NCBI GenBank assembly: GCA_900208305.1
Contig: OAPG01000005.1
Span: 987,600-1,051,599 of the forward strand
DNA: 64,000 bases
From: Melanopsichium pennsylvanicum
Taxonomy: Eukaryota > Basidiomycota > Ustilaginomycetes > Ustilaginales
Direction: 5' to 3'
Shown here piece by piece: positions 29,653-41,000 of the stretch; position 1 is the first letter of the stretch, and each line of letters starts with the position of its first letter. Position numbers and translations under genes: made by a program. The notes under the pieces were generated by a model. That model saw only the letters and a program-made list of their open reading frames with translations. It ran no database searches and was not told the DNA's origin.

Positions 29653-32142
29653 TCAAAGCTTCCAACTCTCAATGTTGGTGTAGTGAACGCCTTCACCGTC
29701 GATCACACGACCCATAACGACGGGTTGCTCACCAGCCCCGCCGAGCAAGTTCAGGATTCTCTCTCGGTGCTCCTGCTGAATGATGAGCACCATTCCGATA
29801 CCGTTGTTGAAGGTTCTGGCCATTTCTTCTGGCTCGACGTTTCCGGCAGCCTGCAACCAGTCGAACAACGAGGGTCGTTGCCACGATGCGAGGTCGATCT
29901 CAACACCTTTTCCTGGTGCGAGGATGCGTGGGATGTTTTCTGTGAATCCACCACCCGTGATGTGTGAGAGAGCAAGCAAACCCTGTGCCTGTGCAAAGAG
30001 GGGGGTGAGAGCATCCACATAAATTCGGGTAGGAGCGATCAGAGCGTCACCAAGGGTAGCGGCGGGCTTGGAACCGTCCTTCTCCGCCGACCAGGGGCAG
30101 GATGCCGATAGGCTAAGTCCGGAGCGCGAAACAATCTTGCGAACGAGAGAGAAACCATTCGAGTGGACACCAGAGCTGTGCAGACCCACGAGCACATCGC
30201 CAACCTTGAGCTGATCCAGCAAAGGAAGCAGAGCCTCTCGCTCAACAGCACCAACAGCGAATCCAGCAAGGTCGTAATCGTCCCCTTCGTACATACCAGG
30301 CATCTCTGCAGTCTCACCGCCGATGAGACCACACTTTGCCTGTCTGCATCCCTCGGCGATACCAGAGATGACCTGAGTGGCAACGGGCACGCTCAACTTG
30401 GAGCACGCAAAGTAGTCGAGGAAGTACAAGGGAGCAGCACCTTGAACGAGCAAGTCGTTGACCGACATGGCAACGAGGTCGATACCCACGGTGTCGTGCT
30501 TGCCCATGTCGAGGGCGACACGCAGCTTGGTGCCGACGCCGTCTGTGCCCGAGACCAGGACGGGGTCGCGGAAACCGACAGCCTTGAGGTCAAACGTGCC
30601 ACCGAAGCCACCAAGAGAAGCATCGCAACCTGGACGACGCGTCGACTTGGCAAGGGGCTTGATGGCCTCGACGAGTGAGTTGCCAGCGTCGATGTCCACA
30701 CCGGCGGCGGCGTAAGTAAGACCGGCAGATGCTGAGCCAGCAACAGGTTTGAGAGCGCGGTGGGCAATGTCGCGACGGAAGGTCTTACCCTCGAATTGAA
30801 CTACATCCACACCCTTGTAGGCTAGCTCGACGGCCTGCTGCAAAGTGTCGCCGAAAGCAGAGACGACGATCACACGACCACCGGCGGTGACGAGCTGACC
30901 GTTGGCGTCGATCTTGGTACCTGCATGGTAGACAGTGACGTTCTTCGGAACGGATCCGATGGTGATGGGAACACCTGTCGGGTACTTGCCAGGGTAGCCT
31001 TGGCTGGCGAGGACAACGCTGACGGCGTGCTGGTTGCGGACGACAGGCTTGACCGAGTCGAGACGTCGCTCAACACAAGCCAGCACGATGTCGGCAAGGT
31101 TGACTTTGGAATCGTCGAGCAGTTCGAGGACGGCCTCCGTCTCGGGATCGCCGAAGCGAACATTATATTCGAGCACCTTTGGGCCATCGGCGGTGAGCAT
31201 GAGGCCTACAAAGAGCATACCGACAAATGGGAAGCCCTCGTTACGCATACCATCAATGGTGGGGACGAGCACCTCTTTGCGAATGCGGGCGGGGAGGTCG
31301 TCGACGAGGCCCTCGGGTGCGGGTGTGTAGGCGCCCATACCACCGGTGTTGGGGCCAGTGTCGCCCTCACCGATACGTTTGTGGTCCTGGCAGCCTGGCA
31401 AGGCAGTGATGGTGTAGCCGTCGGAGAAAGCGAGAACGGAAAGCTCGGGTCCAACGAGCCTCTGTTCGATGAGAAGCGACGAACCGGCATCACCAAAGAC
31501 CTTCTTAACAAGGATGTCCACGACACCCTCACGAGCCTCGGCATCAGACTCGGGGAGGAGAACACCTTTGCCGGCGGCAAGACCCGAAGCCTTGAGAACG
31601 ACCTGCTGAGCACCGCCAAGCTTGTGGATGTAAGTAAGGCACTCATCGACTTGCGATGCGTCAAACGATTGGAAGGCGGCGGTGGGGATGTTGTACTTGT
31701 CCATGAAGGCCTTTGCGAATGTCTTGGAACCTTCCATCTGAGCAGCGACGGGCGAAGGTCCAAAGACGGGGATGCCAACCTCACGGAAGGCGAGCTCGAC
31801 ACCATCTACCAAAGGCTGCTCGGGACCGGGGAAGCAGAGGTTGATGCGGTTTTGAACAGCCCAAGCGGTGATATCGCTAAAGTCACCGGAGGCCTTGGGC
31901 GAGTCGAGGTTGGTGCATCGGTCGCCGAGAGTGGCGGTACCACCGTTACCGGGAGCGCAAAAGACGTGCTCGACGCGAGACGAGCGGAGGAAATGGTTCG
32001 CAATGGCATGTTCACGTCCACCCGAGCCGAGGATAAGGACACGAAGGGGAGCGGGCTGGGGAAGCATGGACTTTAGAGTGTGAGTGGTGGAAGCAGCAGC
32101 CATCTTGAGTCGCTTGGGGGAGGATGGTTCGTGCACTTGCAT
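29653..32142 (-). CDS. ADE5,7: Bifunctional GAR synthetase / AIR synthetase
   Basis: 829 residues, unspliced. The first half is phosphoribosylamine-glycine ligase: [16 protein letters not shown] near the start, the ATP-grasp body ([32 protein letters not shown]). The second half, from about residue 465, is phosphoribosylformylglycinamidine cyclo-ligase: [48 protein letters not shown] and [15 protein letters not shown]. Together they catalyse steps 2 and 5 of de novo purine synthesis in the cytosol. The two-domain arrangement and length match yeast Ade5,7 (802). Three in-frame ATGs (32142, 32103, 32064) precede the GAR synthetase domain; the last would give 803 residues and may be the true start. 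The DNA is GC-rich, so long antisense frames appear opposite it. Confidence 0.95.
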   Translation of the reverse strand: MQVHEPSSPKRLKMAAASTTHTLKSMLPQPAPLRVLILGSGGREHAIANHFLRSSRVEHVFCAPGNGGTATLGDRCTNLDSPKASGDFSDITAWAVQNRINLCFPGPEQPLVDGVELAFREVGIPVFGPSPVAAQMEGSKTFAKAFMDKYNIPTAAFQSFDASQVDECLTYIHKLGGAQQVVLKASGLAAGKGVLLPESDAEAREGVVDILVKKVFGDAGSSLLIEQRLVGPELSVLAFSDGYTITALPGCQDHKRIGEGDTGPNTGGMGAYTPAPEGLVDDLPARIRKEVLVPTIDGMRNEGFPFVGMLFVGLMLTADGPKVLEYNVRFGDPETEAVLELLDDSKVNLADIVLACVERRLDSVKPVVRNQHAVSVVLASQGYPGKYPTGVPITIGSVPKNVTVYHAGTKIDANGQLVTAGGRVIVVSAFGDTLQQAVELAYKGVDVVQFEGKTFRRDIAHRALKPVAGSASAGLTYAAAGVDIDAGNSLVEAIKPLAKSTRRPGCDASLGGFGGTFDLKAVGFRDPVLVSGTDGVGTKLRVALDMGKHDTVGIDLVAMSVNDLLVQGAAPLYFLDYFACSKLSVPVATQVISGIAEGCRQAKCGLIGGETAEMPGMYEGDDYDLAGFAVGAVEREALLPLLDQLKVGDVLVGLHSSGVHSNGFSLVRKIVSRSGLSLSASCPWSAEKDGSKPAATLGDALIAPTRIYVDALTPLFAQAQGLLALSHITGGGFTENIPRILAPGKGVEIDLASWQRPSLFDWLQAAGNVEPEEMARTFNNGIGMVLIIQQEHRERILNLLGGAGEQPVVMGRVIDGEGVHYTNIESWKL

Positions 32143-33397
32143 AGTTATTCGCCTCTGTTACGAGACGACGAGGAAGGGAACGCGGGGTCGAAGCAAAGGC
32201 GAGTGGAGGAAGGTGGACAGAAGGAGATTCGAGGAGACAAGTAACACGGAGAAGACCGACCAAAAGCAATAGGAAGCCAACGGTGTTAGCCCAGAATCTT
32301 AGGAGTGAAGGGAGGCGAGGATCGTGAAAAGGGTGCTTCCAGATTGGCTAGAAGTTAGCAACTGTCAAAGGTGTCGACTTTGGGTACAGTGAACAACAAA
32401 TTTCTTTGGGAAAGCTCAAAAAAAATCCAATGATACTTGTCTACATCGCCGTGCCACAGTATAACGCAAGGCTCTTAACTTTCGTTTCACCGAGTTCAGA
32501 TTGCTGTCTTTAAGCTCTCGAGAGCATCAATAATCGCCTCCCACTGAATCACAGCACGTCCAAATGGCTTTTACATCCAGCTTTTTTTACTTCGAGTCTT
32601 AAAGCAAGGAAAATTTAAAAAAAAAAAAAAAACTCTAGAGCCTCAGTCCGAGTCCCGAATTTGGCTCGAAGGAACGACGCAAGATCGCGAATCGGCCGAA
32701 TCATTCTTGGGATCTAGATCTCAAGCCTTCATGCGATCGGGATGACAACCATTCGGTATGCGTTCGGGCTGTCGCACCTCGCAAAGCTGGTCCAGATGCT
32801 GCCAATCACTCGCTCAAGGGAGCGTTGGGTGGAAATTGATGCAATCTGTGAATCGAGGGAAGATTTGTTTGGAACGATGCAGTGCAAACAGATCTGCTAT
32901 GCGGTACTGCAGTACAGTGGTGCGGGTGCTTATCTGATCCGAACAGGACCGAGCGATAGTACGCTTTCAAACTTGGAATAATGAAACGAGCCGGTGCGAT
33001 AAGATGGGGGCAGCACACTCTTTGTTTTTTCTTCTTGGTCAGCCGCTAACTTATTGCCGCAGGCAATGAAGCTCGCCGAGATGGATAAGAGCAAAAGCCG
33101 ATGGCATGCAACGTTTGCTCGAACAAAATGTTGTCATGCAAGGAGGAACTCGCACAGCCTCGGAACAGTCAACACAGTAGTGGTGAGCAAGCGACCACAG
33201 TGCTGACCAGATGCAGACGGAGGATGATAACGCGAAACAGCTCGAAGAAAGCCTAAGATCCGTGTTGCTCCGCTTATCAGATTTCAGAGCGGCGCGCAAA
33301 CGCTGGCGATCAGAAAACCTCGAGCTAATTTGATCAGGACTCGCGCCCGACTCATGCAGTGCACTTTGCTCAAATCAGCCTATCAGATTGCATTCCG

Positions 33398-33398
<1 letters not shown>

Positions 33399-33433
<35 letters not shown>
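33399..33433. repeat. CA dinucleotide microsatellite
   Basis: About 17 uninterrupted CA units, followed by interrupted CACG/CACA sequence to about 33470. Confidence 0.95.
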
Positions 33434-33443
<10 letters not shown>

Positions 33444-33750
33444 ACATTCACATAATCACACAATCACACGCACGTCTCTTGGCCGCTGCTCGCATGAGCC
33501 TTGGCGTTGACAATACGCACTATGAGTCAGCGCAATATCGCAACATCGAGGTCGCCTCTCCTCCATTTACACAACGGACATGTTTACAAATACTGGACAG
33601 TGTGGGAAGGGCAGAGGCGAGACTGGTATTTGTATGACGGCAAAAAGCTACTCGACGTGGCTGTCTGCAAGTCTATAATCAAATTCCAATTCAGATGAAC
33701 CCAAGCGAGGTCACAATTTCCCAACTTGTTTCGCTCTCGGTCCGAGAAAA

Positions 33751-33774
33751 GCAAGCAAGCAAGCAAGCAAGCAG
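33751..33774. repeat. GCAA tetranucleotide repeat
   Basis: Six tandem GCAA units, the last changed to GCAG, in the gene-poor region. Confidence 0.85.
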
Positions 33775-34374
33775 GCAATCGCGGGTGGAGGAAATTATTC
33801 ACACGCATTTCGAAATTCCAGCCTCGGAACGTCAAGAGCTCACAAGACTGGATCGCGGCCCTTCCGTTTCTCAACGTTTTTCGAATCTCAGCCTTGCCGA
33901 AACTACCGCCACACACACTCGCTCTCTTTCTCACACAGCTTTCACCCTCTCGGTTGGTCGTCACTCGTACTGCGATGAACTGCACTGAACTGCATTGAAC
34001 ACACTCACACACACCTAACAATCTCGCTGGGCCTACTTTAGCCGGCTCGACTGATAACTATATTCTCTAACCTTCCTCCACCGTCATTTAAACCATCACC
34101 ACCATTGTTTTCACCACAAACTCTCACTTCGCTTCAACATAGGGTCACTGTCGCTTTCAGCTGCACTCTTCGATTACCGCACAGCATTACCCCCTACACT
34201 ACCATTCTACAAGGTTCCGCTTCTGTTCACATCAACTCATACACCATTTCGTCGACAATCATATCAGCTGCTGTCAGAGCATCGCGTTTCATCTTCGAAG
34301 GCGCCAGCTATCGAGCTTTCAGCGTTTTCCTACCCCATCACATTTCTGCCGCTCGCAACACTCGAGCAATCACC

Positions 34375-36777
34375 ATGCCTGCCATGGCTCAGCCTGTTCG
34401 ACTCAAGAAGCTCCCAGCTGCTTCAGCCTCCGCTTCTAGCTCAACCTTTGCGGGCCCTTCATCAGCCATTCATTCTGCCACAGCTGCTGGCTCAGCGTCC
34501 GGCAATGCATCCGATGCTCACACCCAGAATATCGTCGTGCTCGGTGGCTCGTACGGCGGCATGCACGCAGCTACCGTCCTTGCTCAAAAGCTCCCTTCCA
34601 CACACCGCGTCATCCTCATCGAGCGCAACTCCCACTTTAATCATCTGTACGTGTTCCCTCGTTTCTCTGTCCTTCCAGGTCACGAGCACAAGGCGTTCAT
34701 CCCGTATTCGAGCATTTTCAAGGATGCCCCCGCCAGACCTAAGTCGCACATCAAGCGTGGTCGTTCCAGCGACACACAGCCTGTGCACTCGAAAAGATCA
34801 ACGATCGCACCTCTCACCACCGCCACCCCTACCGCAAACATGTCACGCAACGCACTCGAGATGGGCTCCACTTCCTCATTGTCCAACGCCAAGCCCAGTC
34901 CATCGCGCAGAGCTGCTGGCTCAGCTTCCACGCCTAGCCCTATGGCCGACGTCCCCGAGGATTCGCAGATGAACGGCCCTGTGACCCATGACGATTCCAA
35001 CCTGTTCCGATCCGAATCACCAGCATCTTCGCGCGCGCAATCCCAGGACAGCCGACGCTCTTCGCAACTTTCTGTATCCACAGAGTCGAGTGCGGCCGAT
35101 TCGGACTCGAACAGTTCCACTTACGACCATGCCAGCACCGCAGCATCATCCTACATCGAAAGCGACATCAAAGTGGTCGGCCCCGAGGGCATCGAATCGG
35201 AAATTGCACATACTGCTGAAAAGGCACGTCACGAAGAGCAGCTCGGCAGGCCTGAGATCCAGGTGACTGAACTCAGCGATGCTGTCCAACACGGTCTCGA
35301 TCTTGACGGTGTCAATGAGGTTGAAGATAGCGAAAGTGATCAAGTCGCGAATGGTTTCGAGAATTCGTCGCCTCATATTGTCTTGCAGGCTACCGTCACC
35401 GACATTTCTTCTACACACGTCACTGTTACTCCCACCTCTTCATCATCATCGCACCACCTTTCGCAGTTTTCCAAGAAGAAATCGCTGTGGTCCATCGACA
35501 GTGTTCAGATTCCCTATTCGCATCTCGTGTACGCTCTGGGCAGTCATCTACCCGACCCTCTACGTACCGAGGCACGTTTCAAGGCGGACGGAACTCATTG
35601 GATGCGCGAGATTCAAGAACGCGTCAAGGCCTCCAACGAGATTGTTCTCGTCGGTGGTGGTGCGCTTGGTGTACAATTTGCCACTGATATTGCTTCGGTG
35701 CATCCGGGAAAGAAGGTGACCTTGATCCACTCAAGGAAGCAGCTTCTACCCAATTTTGACGAGCGAGTGCACGAGATTGCGTATCACAGGCTCAAGCAGC
35801 TAGGTGTCAATGTTGTTCTTGGTGAGCGACTTGCTCTGACCGAAGGTTGTCCCAGAGGTTCCACCGTACATACTTCAGCTGCGACAGAGGTGATTAAGCA
35901 ACCCGAGGTGTGCGTCACAGGTGATGCAAAGGGAGAGGGGATTCAAGCTCATCAAGAAGGAATGTGCGTCGGCGCGGGCAGGAAGCTCGTTCGCACGACA
36001 GGTGGCAAGAGGTTTGAATGCGACCTTTTGCTGCTCTGCACGGGTCAACAACCCAATTCTTCACTCATGGCCAAGCTGAGCCCAAGCTCAGTCGATCCGG
36101 GAAGTAGGCTGGTGAGGGTGCACCGATCGTTGCAGGTGGCGGTACCCGATCCGAGGGATGCAGCGCAACAACCGTTTGATGCCAAGCCACCTTGTGGGGA
36201 TTGTGACTGCTTTCTGGATAAGAAAGCGCATGGGGCCGACCTGAATTCAGGTGAACAAGGGCATCTGGAAGTACATCTTGGATCAACGCATCAATCGGGT
36301 AAGCTCAGCAACGTGTATGCGATCGGGGATGTTGCAGATGCATTTGGCGCGCTCAATGCGGGTTATCAAGCCTGGAACATGGCCGACGTTGCGACTGAGA
36401 ACATTCTCAGGGACATTCAGGCAAAGACGCCAACTCTCAGTGCGACCGATTCGCCAAAGCAACAGGAAGCTCTGGAAAGTCCAGCACAAGGAACGGAATT
36501 AGTGGAGTTCAATCCAGCCGTCAACATGCTGAAGTTAAGTCTAGGCTTGGGTAAGATGGTGTTCCAAGGTCCACGCATGGCTGAGGATACGCCGAAAGAT
36601 AAGGTCAATCCGGAGGAAACCGGTGCTTTGGATGGAGAGGGGGCCAAGGATTTGAAGGTCAATGGTAGGATTCCAGGAACGCCCGAAATCACGATCAAGG
36701 ATGATCCAAACGATCTAGGTGTTGAAGGTGTCTGGTCATTTATGGCTAATGCGGACACTTCGGATATGTACAGGTAA
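34375..36777 (+). CDS. FSP1/AIF-like FAD-dependent NAD(P)H oxidoreductase
   Basis: 800 residues from ATG 34375. The FAD-binding fold begins at I53-V-V-L-G-G-S-Y-G-G, followed by RVILIERNSHFNHLYVFPRF and PYSSIF. The NAD(P)H-binding fold is IVLVGGGALGVQFA (Gly427 region), then KVTLIHSRKQLLPNFDE. The C-terminal FAD contact is YAIGDVADAFG at 648-658. This order and the HLY/FPRF block resemble AIFM2/FSP1-type ubiquinone reductases and fungal AIF-like proteins. A Ser-rich acidic insertion of about 200 residues (roughly 125-340) splits the first FAD domain, and a Cys-rich HGADLNS segment lies near 600. About 110 residues follow the last conserved motif. The frame is open and basic upstream to 34105 but has no ATG there. 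Substrate and location are inferred only. Confidence 0.82.
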   Translation: MPAMAQPVRLKKLPAASASASSSTFAGPSSAIHSATAAGSASGNASDAHTQNIVVLGGSYGGMHAATVLAQKLPSTHRVILIERNSHFNHLYVFPRFSVLPGHEHKAFIPYSSIFKDAPARPKSHIKRGRSSDTQPVHSKRSTIAPLTTATPTANMSRNALEMGSTSSLSNAKPSPSRRAAGSASTPSPMADVPEDSQMNGPVTHDDSNLFRSESPASSRAQSQDSRRSSQLSVSTESSAADSDSNSSTYDHASTAASSYIESDIKVVGPEGIESEIAHTAEKARHEEQLGRPEIQVTELSDAVQHGLDLDGVNEVEDSESDQVANGFENSSPHIVLQATVTDISSTHVTVTPTSSSSSHHLSQFSKKKSLWSIDSVQIPYSHLVYALGSHLPDPLRTEARFKADGTHWMREIQERVKASNEIVLVGGGALGVQFATDIASVHPGKKVTLIHSRKQLLPNFDERVHEIAYHRLKQLGVNVVLGERLALTEGCPRGSTVHTSAATEVIKQPEVCVTGDAKGEGIQAHQEGMCVGAGRKLVRTTGGKRFECDLLLLCTGQQPNSSLMAKLSPSSVDPGSRLVRVHRSLQVAVPDPRDAAQQPFDAKPPCGDCDCFLDKKAHGADLNSGEQGHLEVHLGSTHQSGKLSNVYAIGDVADAFGALNAGYQAWNMADVATENILRDIQAKTPTLSATDSPKQQEALESPAQGTELVEFNPAVNMLKLSLGLGKMVFQGPRMAEDTPKDKVNPEETGALDGEGAKDLKVNGRIPGTPEITIKDDPNDLGVEGVWSFMANADTSDMYR

Positions 36778-38002
36778 CACTACAGTAAGCAGCGAAAATA
36801 CAATCTTGAACGCAGCAGGAACAATGTTGATTGCATGTACCTATGCAGAGATGTGACCGTGTGGGCTTGAAGGTGTTTTACCATGTTTGAATTGATGGAT
36901 AGACTGAATGATGTAGGTGTCGATTGTTGTGATGACTTTGTGGTGATCTATAGGGTGATAATGAAAAGTACGCCAGAGTAAATGTACTTTACATGACATT
37001 GCTGGATCTCTTTGATACATCAATCATGCATCTGTGTGTGACGCGACGGGTGGACCCTGACCAATTGAGCTCGTCGATCGATCAAGTTTCAGAGTTTGGA
37101 ATGAACAGCTTGATTCACTCATCAATTGTCAACTAAAGAGTATAGCACCAACAAAGGGTGCGAAAGGATGCCAGTAAAGCAACCGCAGTCCAGCAAAAGC
37201 AACTCTGGTATCTTTGACATGGCCACCAGCTTGAAGCAGAGACCATCAAGAAAAGCGTCGCAGTAGCTAACTCCATCTGACAGTGAGCGGTTCGGATGCA
37301 AGTTCGCTACCGATAAATTCCAAGATTACCAATCACGCACGTAACAAGCTCAGGCTCCTTTTTTTGCTTTTGACGAGTCCAGACTCGAGACAAAGTTGCG
37401 TAGTCTGACCAAGAACACCACAGCATTTCCCAAGATCGAAGCAACTGAATTCATCCTCAGCGGCCCACGGTCCCAATTGTGTCACTGACTTGATTCACAT
37501 ATCCACACTATCTCCTGCAGCGGATGACACTTTGCCTATCGTAGGGATGGGCTGTTCGTCAAAAGCCACGGTAATCACCATTTGGTCTACCGGGTCATCT
37601 GAAAATACTGTACATTTCTCGCGAAACAGAGCAAAAAAAAAACCCCACCGAGATCCGGCTCCACAGCCAACTGATTACATTGATGCAGTCACAGCAGCAA
37701 CCTCGTATTCCACAGTCAAAGAGTCTTCACCTTGAAAGTAACAAAAGCCAAGTTCAGGATCCGGCAGGAGACACTCGGTCCTCTGCCCCTGGCTCGTCTT
37801 TCAGGCCTCACCACGGCCAAGAATAGTGCAAGCGGGAAACCTCTTTGGCTTGCAATAGTCTTGTTTGTGCAGCAATGCGCTAAGTTAGGTATATTGTATA
37901 AATGACAAACAAAACGAAACGATGTCAGTATGCTTGAGCCGCATACACATCGACCTGACACCTCGCGAAACCGACTTGCTTGCTGTGTGCTTGCTATCAC
38001 GT
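36778..38002. other. 1.2 kb spacer between convergent genes
   Basis: No supported gene. AT-rich, short interrupted frames only; TACAGTA at 36781-36787 and TACTGTA at 37606-37612. Confidence 0.5.
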
Positions 38003-41000
38003 CTAGCTCTGAGTTGACGACATCGCCGCAGTCTCCAGAGCAGTTGCGATATCGGCCAAACTCCAGCTGTATCTCAACCGCGAACTCGGATCGCGCAAGC
38101 CGCCAACGCCGATCGTTGCTGGCCTGACATCACTATCCCCCTTCCTTTGTAAACCACTCTGTTTCGCCTGCTTATACACACCACCACATGGTGTACACTC
38201 CCCATTACCACACCCTCTTCCTTCATCTTCATCTTCATCTCCATTTCCATCTCGATTCTCTTCTCCATTTTCGTCTTCGATCTCTTCAACTCGACCACCT
38301 GAAAACGGCGAGCGAAAGTATTTGGATCTAGCTGAAGACGGATAGGAAATCGTGGAAGGCAGAGGATTGAAATCGTTTGCGCGATGCTTGCCCCACCTAG
38401 GTTTGAGTGGAGCCGAAATCTTTTGCTTCTTGATCATGTCCAATTCCAGACTCAACATCAGCAGATGCGAGGAGTTCGAAAGCAATCTGAACCTGAAAGC
38501 TTGCTGCTGTGTTCCACCGTTTGCACCAATCATCGAGGCACTTGCGCTTCGAACTCTTCCGGATGGAGCATTTTGAGGTGAAGTAGGTGAGGCTGCATCG
38601 TCAACAGCATCGTCATGTAGGATCTCTCCTGCGCGAGGCGGGTAGCTTGGACCACGTCGAAGACCCTCCAGCCCACCCAGGAAAGGAGATGTGGATGATT
38701 GTGTCCCTTGACCAACGGAGCTATTCACCACTTTGACTGCCCCTCGTCTACCCCTGGACCCAAACGGAGGGGATGGATTCCCGCAGCCACCACCACCCAT
38801 ATCCGCATCCTGCCCTTCCGCATCTTCGCTGTGCGCTGCAGCGGCGGCTGCTGCCGCCGCCGCGTAAGTGAGATCGGGAGAAGATCGCACGCTTCGAATT
38901 GGGGTCGGTTCGCTAATGTGCGATCCATCCCTACGACTGCTTCTGCGGGTACGAGAGGTGGACTGCACGGTAGCAGAATCAATTGCACTACCGCCACCAA
39001 AGAGTCCGACCGCGCACTGCCGATTAGAGCGCCGTGGCGAGCAATCCCTGCCTTTTCTCCTCCTGTCCCTTCTGCTGCCCCTGCTCGGTGATGGAGTAAG
39101 GTCCTCATCTTCGCTATCAGACTCAATTTCGTTCTCGTCTTCTTCATCAATGGCAAAAGCACTGAATCCTTGCGGGACGGGTGCATCGACTTTGGGTCTC
39201 AGTGAGCGCGGGCCGGAGGAGCGGCGTCGGTGTCGGCGTCTCACCACGCGGAATCCATCGGCGTCAAGAGAATGGCTTTCTCCACTACCGGGCGGTGAGG
39301 CAGTCGTATCTGCTTCGTCTGCAGACGATGCAGACGAGCAAGTGCCGACTGACTTGCGGAATGTAGGCGAGGTCGGCGCCGAAGCCGTGTCCGTTGGCAT
39401 GGATCCATCAGAGAATGGATCATGGCGGCAGGCTTCGGCGTGGTTGATGGTTGTGGTGGGGATCTGCACTGTAAGGGACTCGCCAGGGGCTGCCTGCGTT
39501 GGAGACTGTCGAGTTGCACTCCTGCTTGGGCGGGTAACTGCGGTCCTTTCCTCTTCTGTAGGCTCGAGCTCTATGACCTGGCCCAACTTTCTTGGACTCA
39601 AGTTTCCGACTGCAGCACCGGGTGTCTCCTCCATCCGGTCTCTGTGCCTACGAGACTCTTCGACAGACTGCCCTCTGTGCCTAACATCGGCGGGCCTGCT
39701 CCTGCTCCGGCTTCTGAACGTCTGCAATTGCACGACCGAGGATAGCTCCGTATCGGGATCAATAGGCTGACCTAGACCAGAAACGTACGCGGAAGGGTCG
39801 CGATCTGCTTCAAGCGGCGAAGCTACACCTCTGCCGCGTCGTGGTGCGCCAGTGATGTGATTCGCATGCTGAGCCCCGGGATCGGAAGTGCTGATGCTGT
39901 CATTGCTGCTCTGGCGGGAGCCAAGCAAAGAAGCGGGGGGTGAGGGCGACGGTGAAGGCGAGGGTGGGCGACCTGTTTTGAGTGCAGCGCTTCGCTGAGC
40001 TTGACGGGTTTTTTCGTCGGAAGAGCCTTGAGACGAACTTGCGAGGCGGTAGATTTGGGCAAAGTCGTTCTCCGCAGTGTCCGGAGGCGGACGTTCGGTG
40101 AGGTAAGAATTAGCTGCTTCGCCATGAGCCTTAGGACCTGACGTGAGACTTTCGCGTGCTTGCCTTGCAGCCAAACCGGGCAGGAGAATGAGGTTGGGCA
40201 GTCGCGTTAGATTCCGCCAGCTAGCAGACAGGAGACTGGAACTGACTATCTCAGTGTCATTTGCATCAATTTCGGTCTCCGTCTGGTCTTCGGAGCTGGC
40301 AGAGATCTGGCGACTTCTCGGGGCTGGAGGAGGTGCTTGTGCACGGGACCAGATGCGAAGCTGACTCTGCAAGCTGGCAAGGCGAGCCTGGTAGCTGCTC
40401 GCTGCGGAGGAGGGCGGGGAAGCGCTGATCACAGTGGCATGGCTGCGGTTCACCGTGCCATCAAGGCTACGTCTCGTCGGCCGTTCTTCGTCGCTCTCGG
40501 ACTCGCTTTCAAAGTCACCTATGATCCAAGACGACTTCTTGTTCTGCTTTGGAGAAGCTTTGCGCTTCACCTTGGTGGAAGCAAACTGTGCGGTGATCAC
40601 CTCTTCGGGGAAGAATTCGACTTTGTCGACTTGGATCATGTCTTCCACGCTGTGTGTGGCAAGACCGAGCAGGGGATCCGACTCGGAAGTGACGGGCACC
40701 GCAACGATAGGCTTGACCGAAATGAAGCCGGGAGGGCTACGCTGGACCAGCGAAGTGGATGGCGTGGACGCGGCCTGAGAGGGGTCATCGCTCCCATCGG
40801 TGGACGACGGTACTTGGCCTTGACTCGATGTAACGCTTGTGGATGCGATGAGTGCACCATCGCCTCGAGCTGTTGAGCGACTCCTGCGCTCCTTGATGGG
40901 GATGGCTGCTGTGTTGCCGGCTCGTGGAACAAAGTTCAGATCACAGCTGCTAGTGCAACTCGATGGTGAGGAGGATGATTCAAGATCCGATGTGTCTTCC

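Larger units (their letters stand above)
32143..34374. other. 2.2 kb gene-poor region upstream of two divergent genes
   Basis: No supported gene. It contains an A-run near 32617-32634, a CA microsatellite at 33399-33433, and a CAAG repeat near 33751-33774. The short frames are interrupted and low in complexity. From about 34100 the sequence is a pyrimidine-rich leader whose frame is open into the oxidoreductase gene. Confidence 0.5.

Noticed and set aside
30925..32076. 383-residue open frame on the + strand opposite ADE5,7
   Set aside because: It is a shadow of the GC-rich codon usage of the real gene on the - strand; no domain and no ATG-proximal signals.
38868..39770. 300-residue + strand frame opposite the 1398-residue orphan
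   Set aside because: Antisense shadow; low complexity mirrors the Ser/Arg codons of the other strand.
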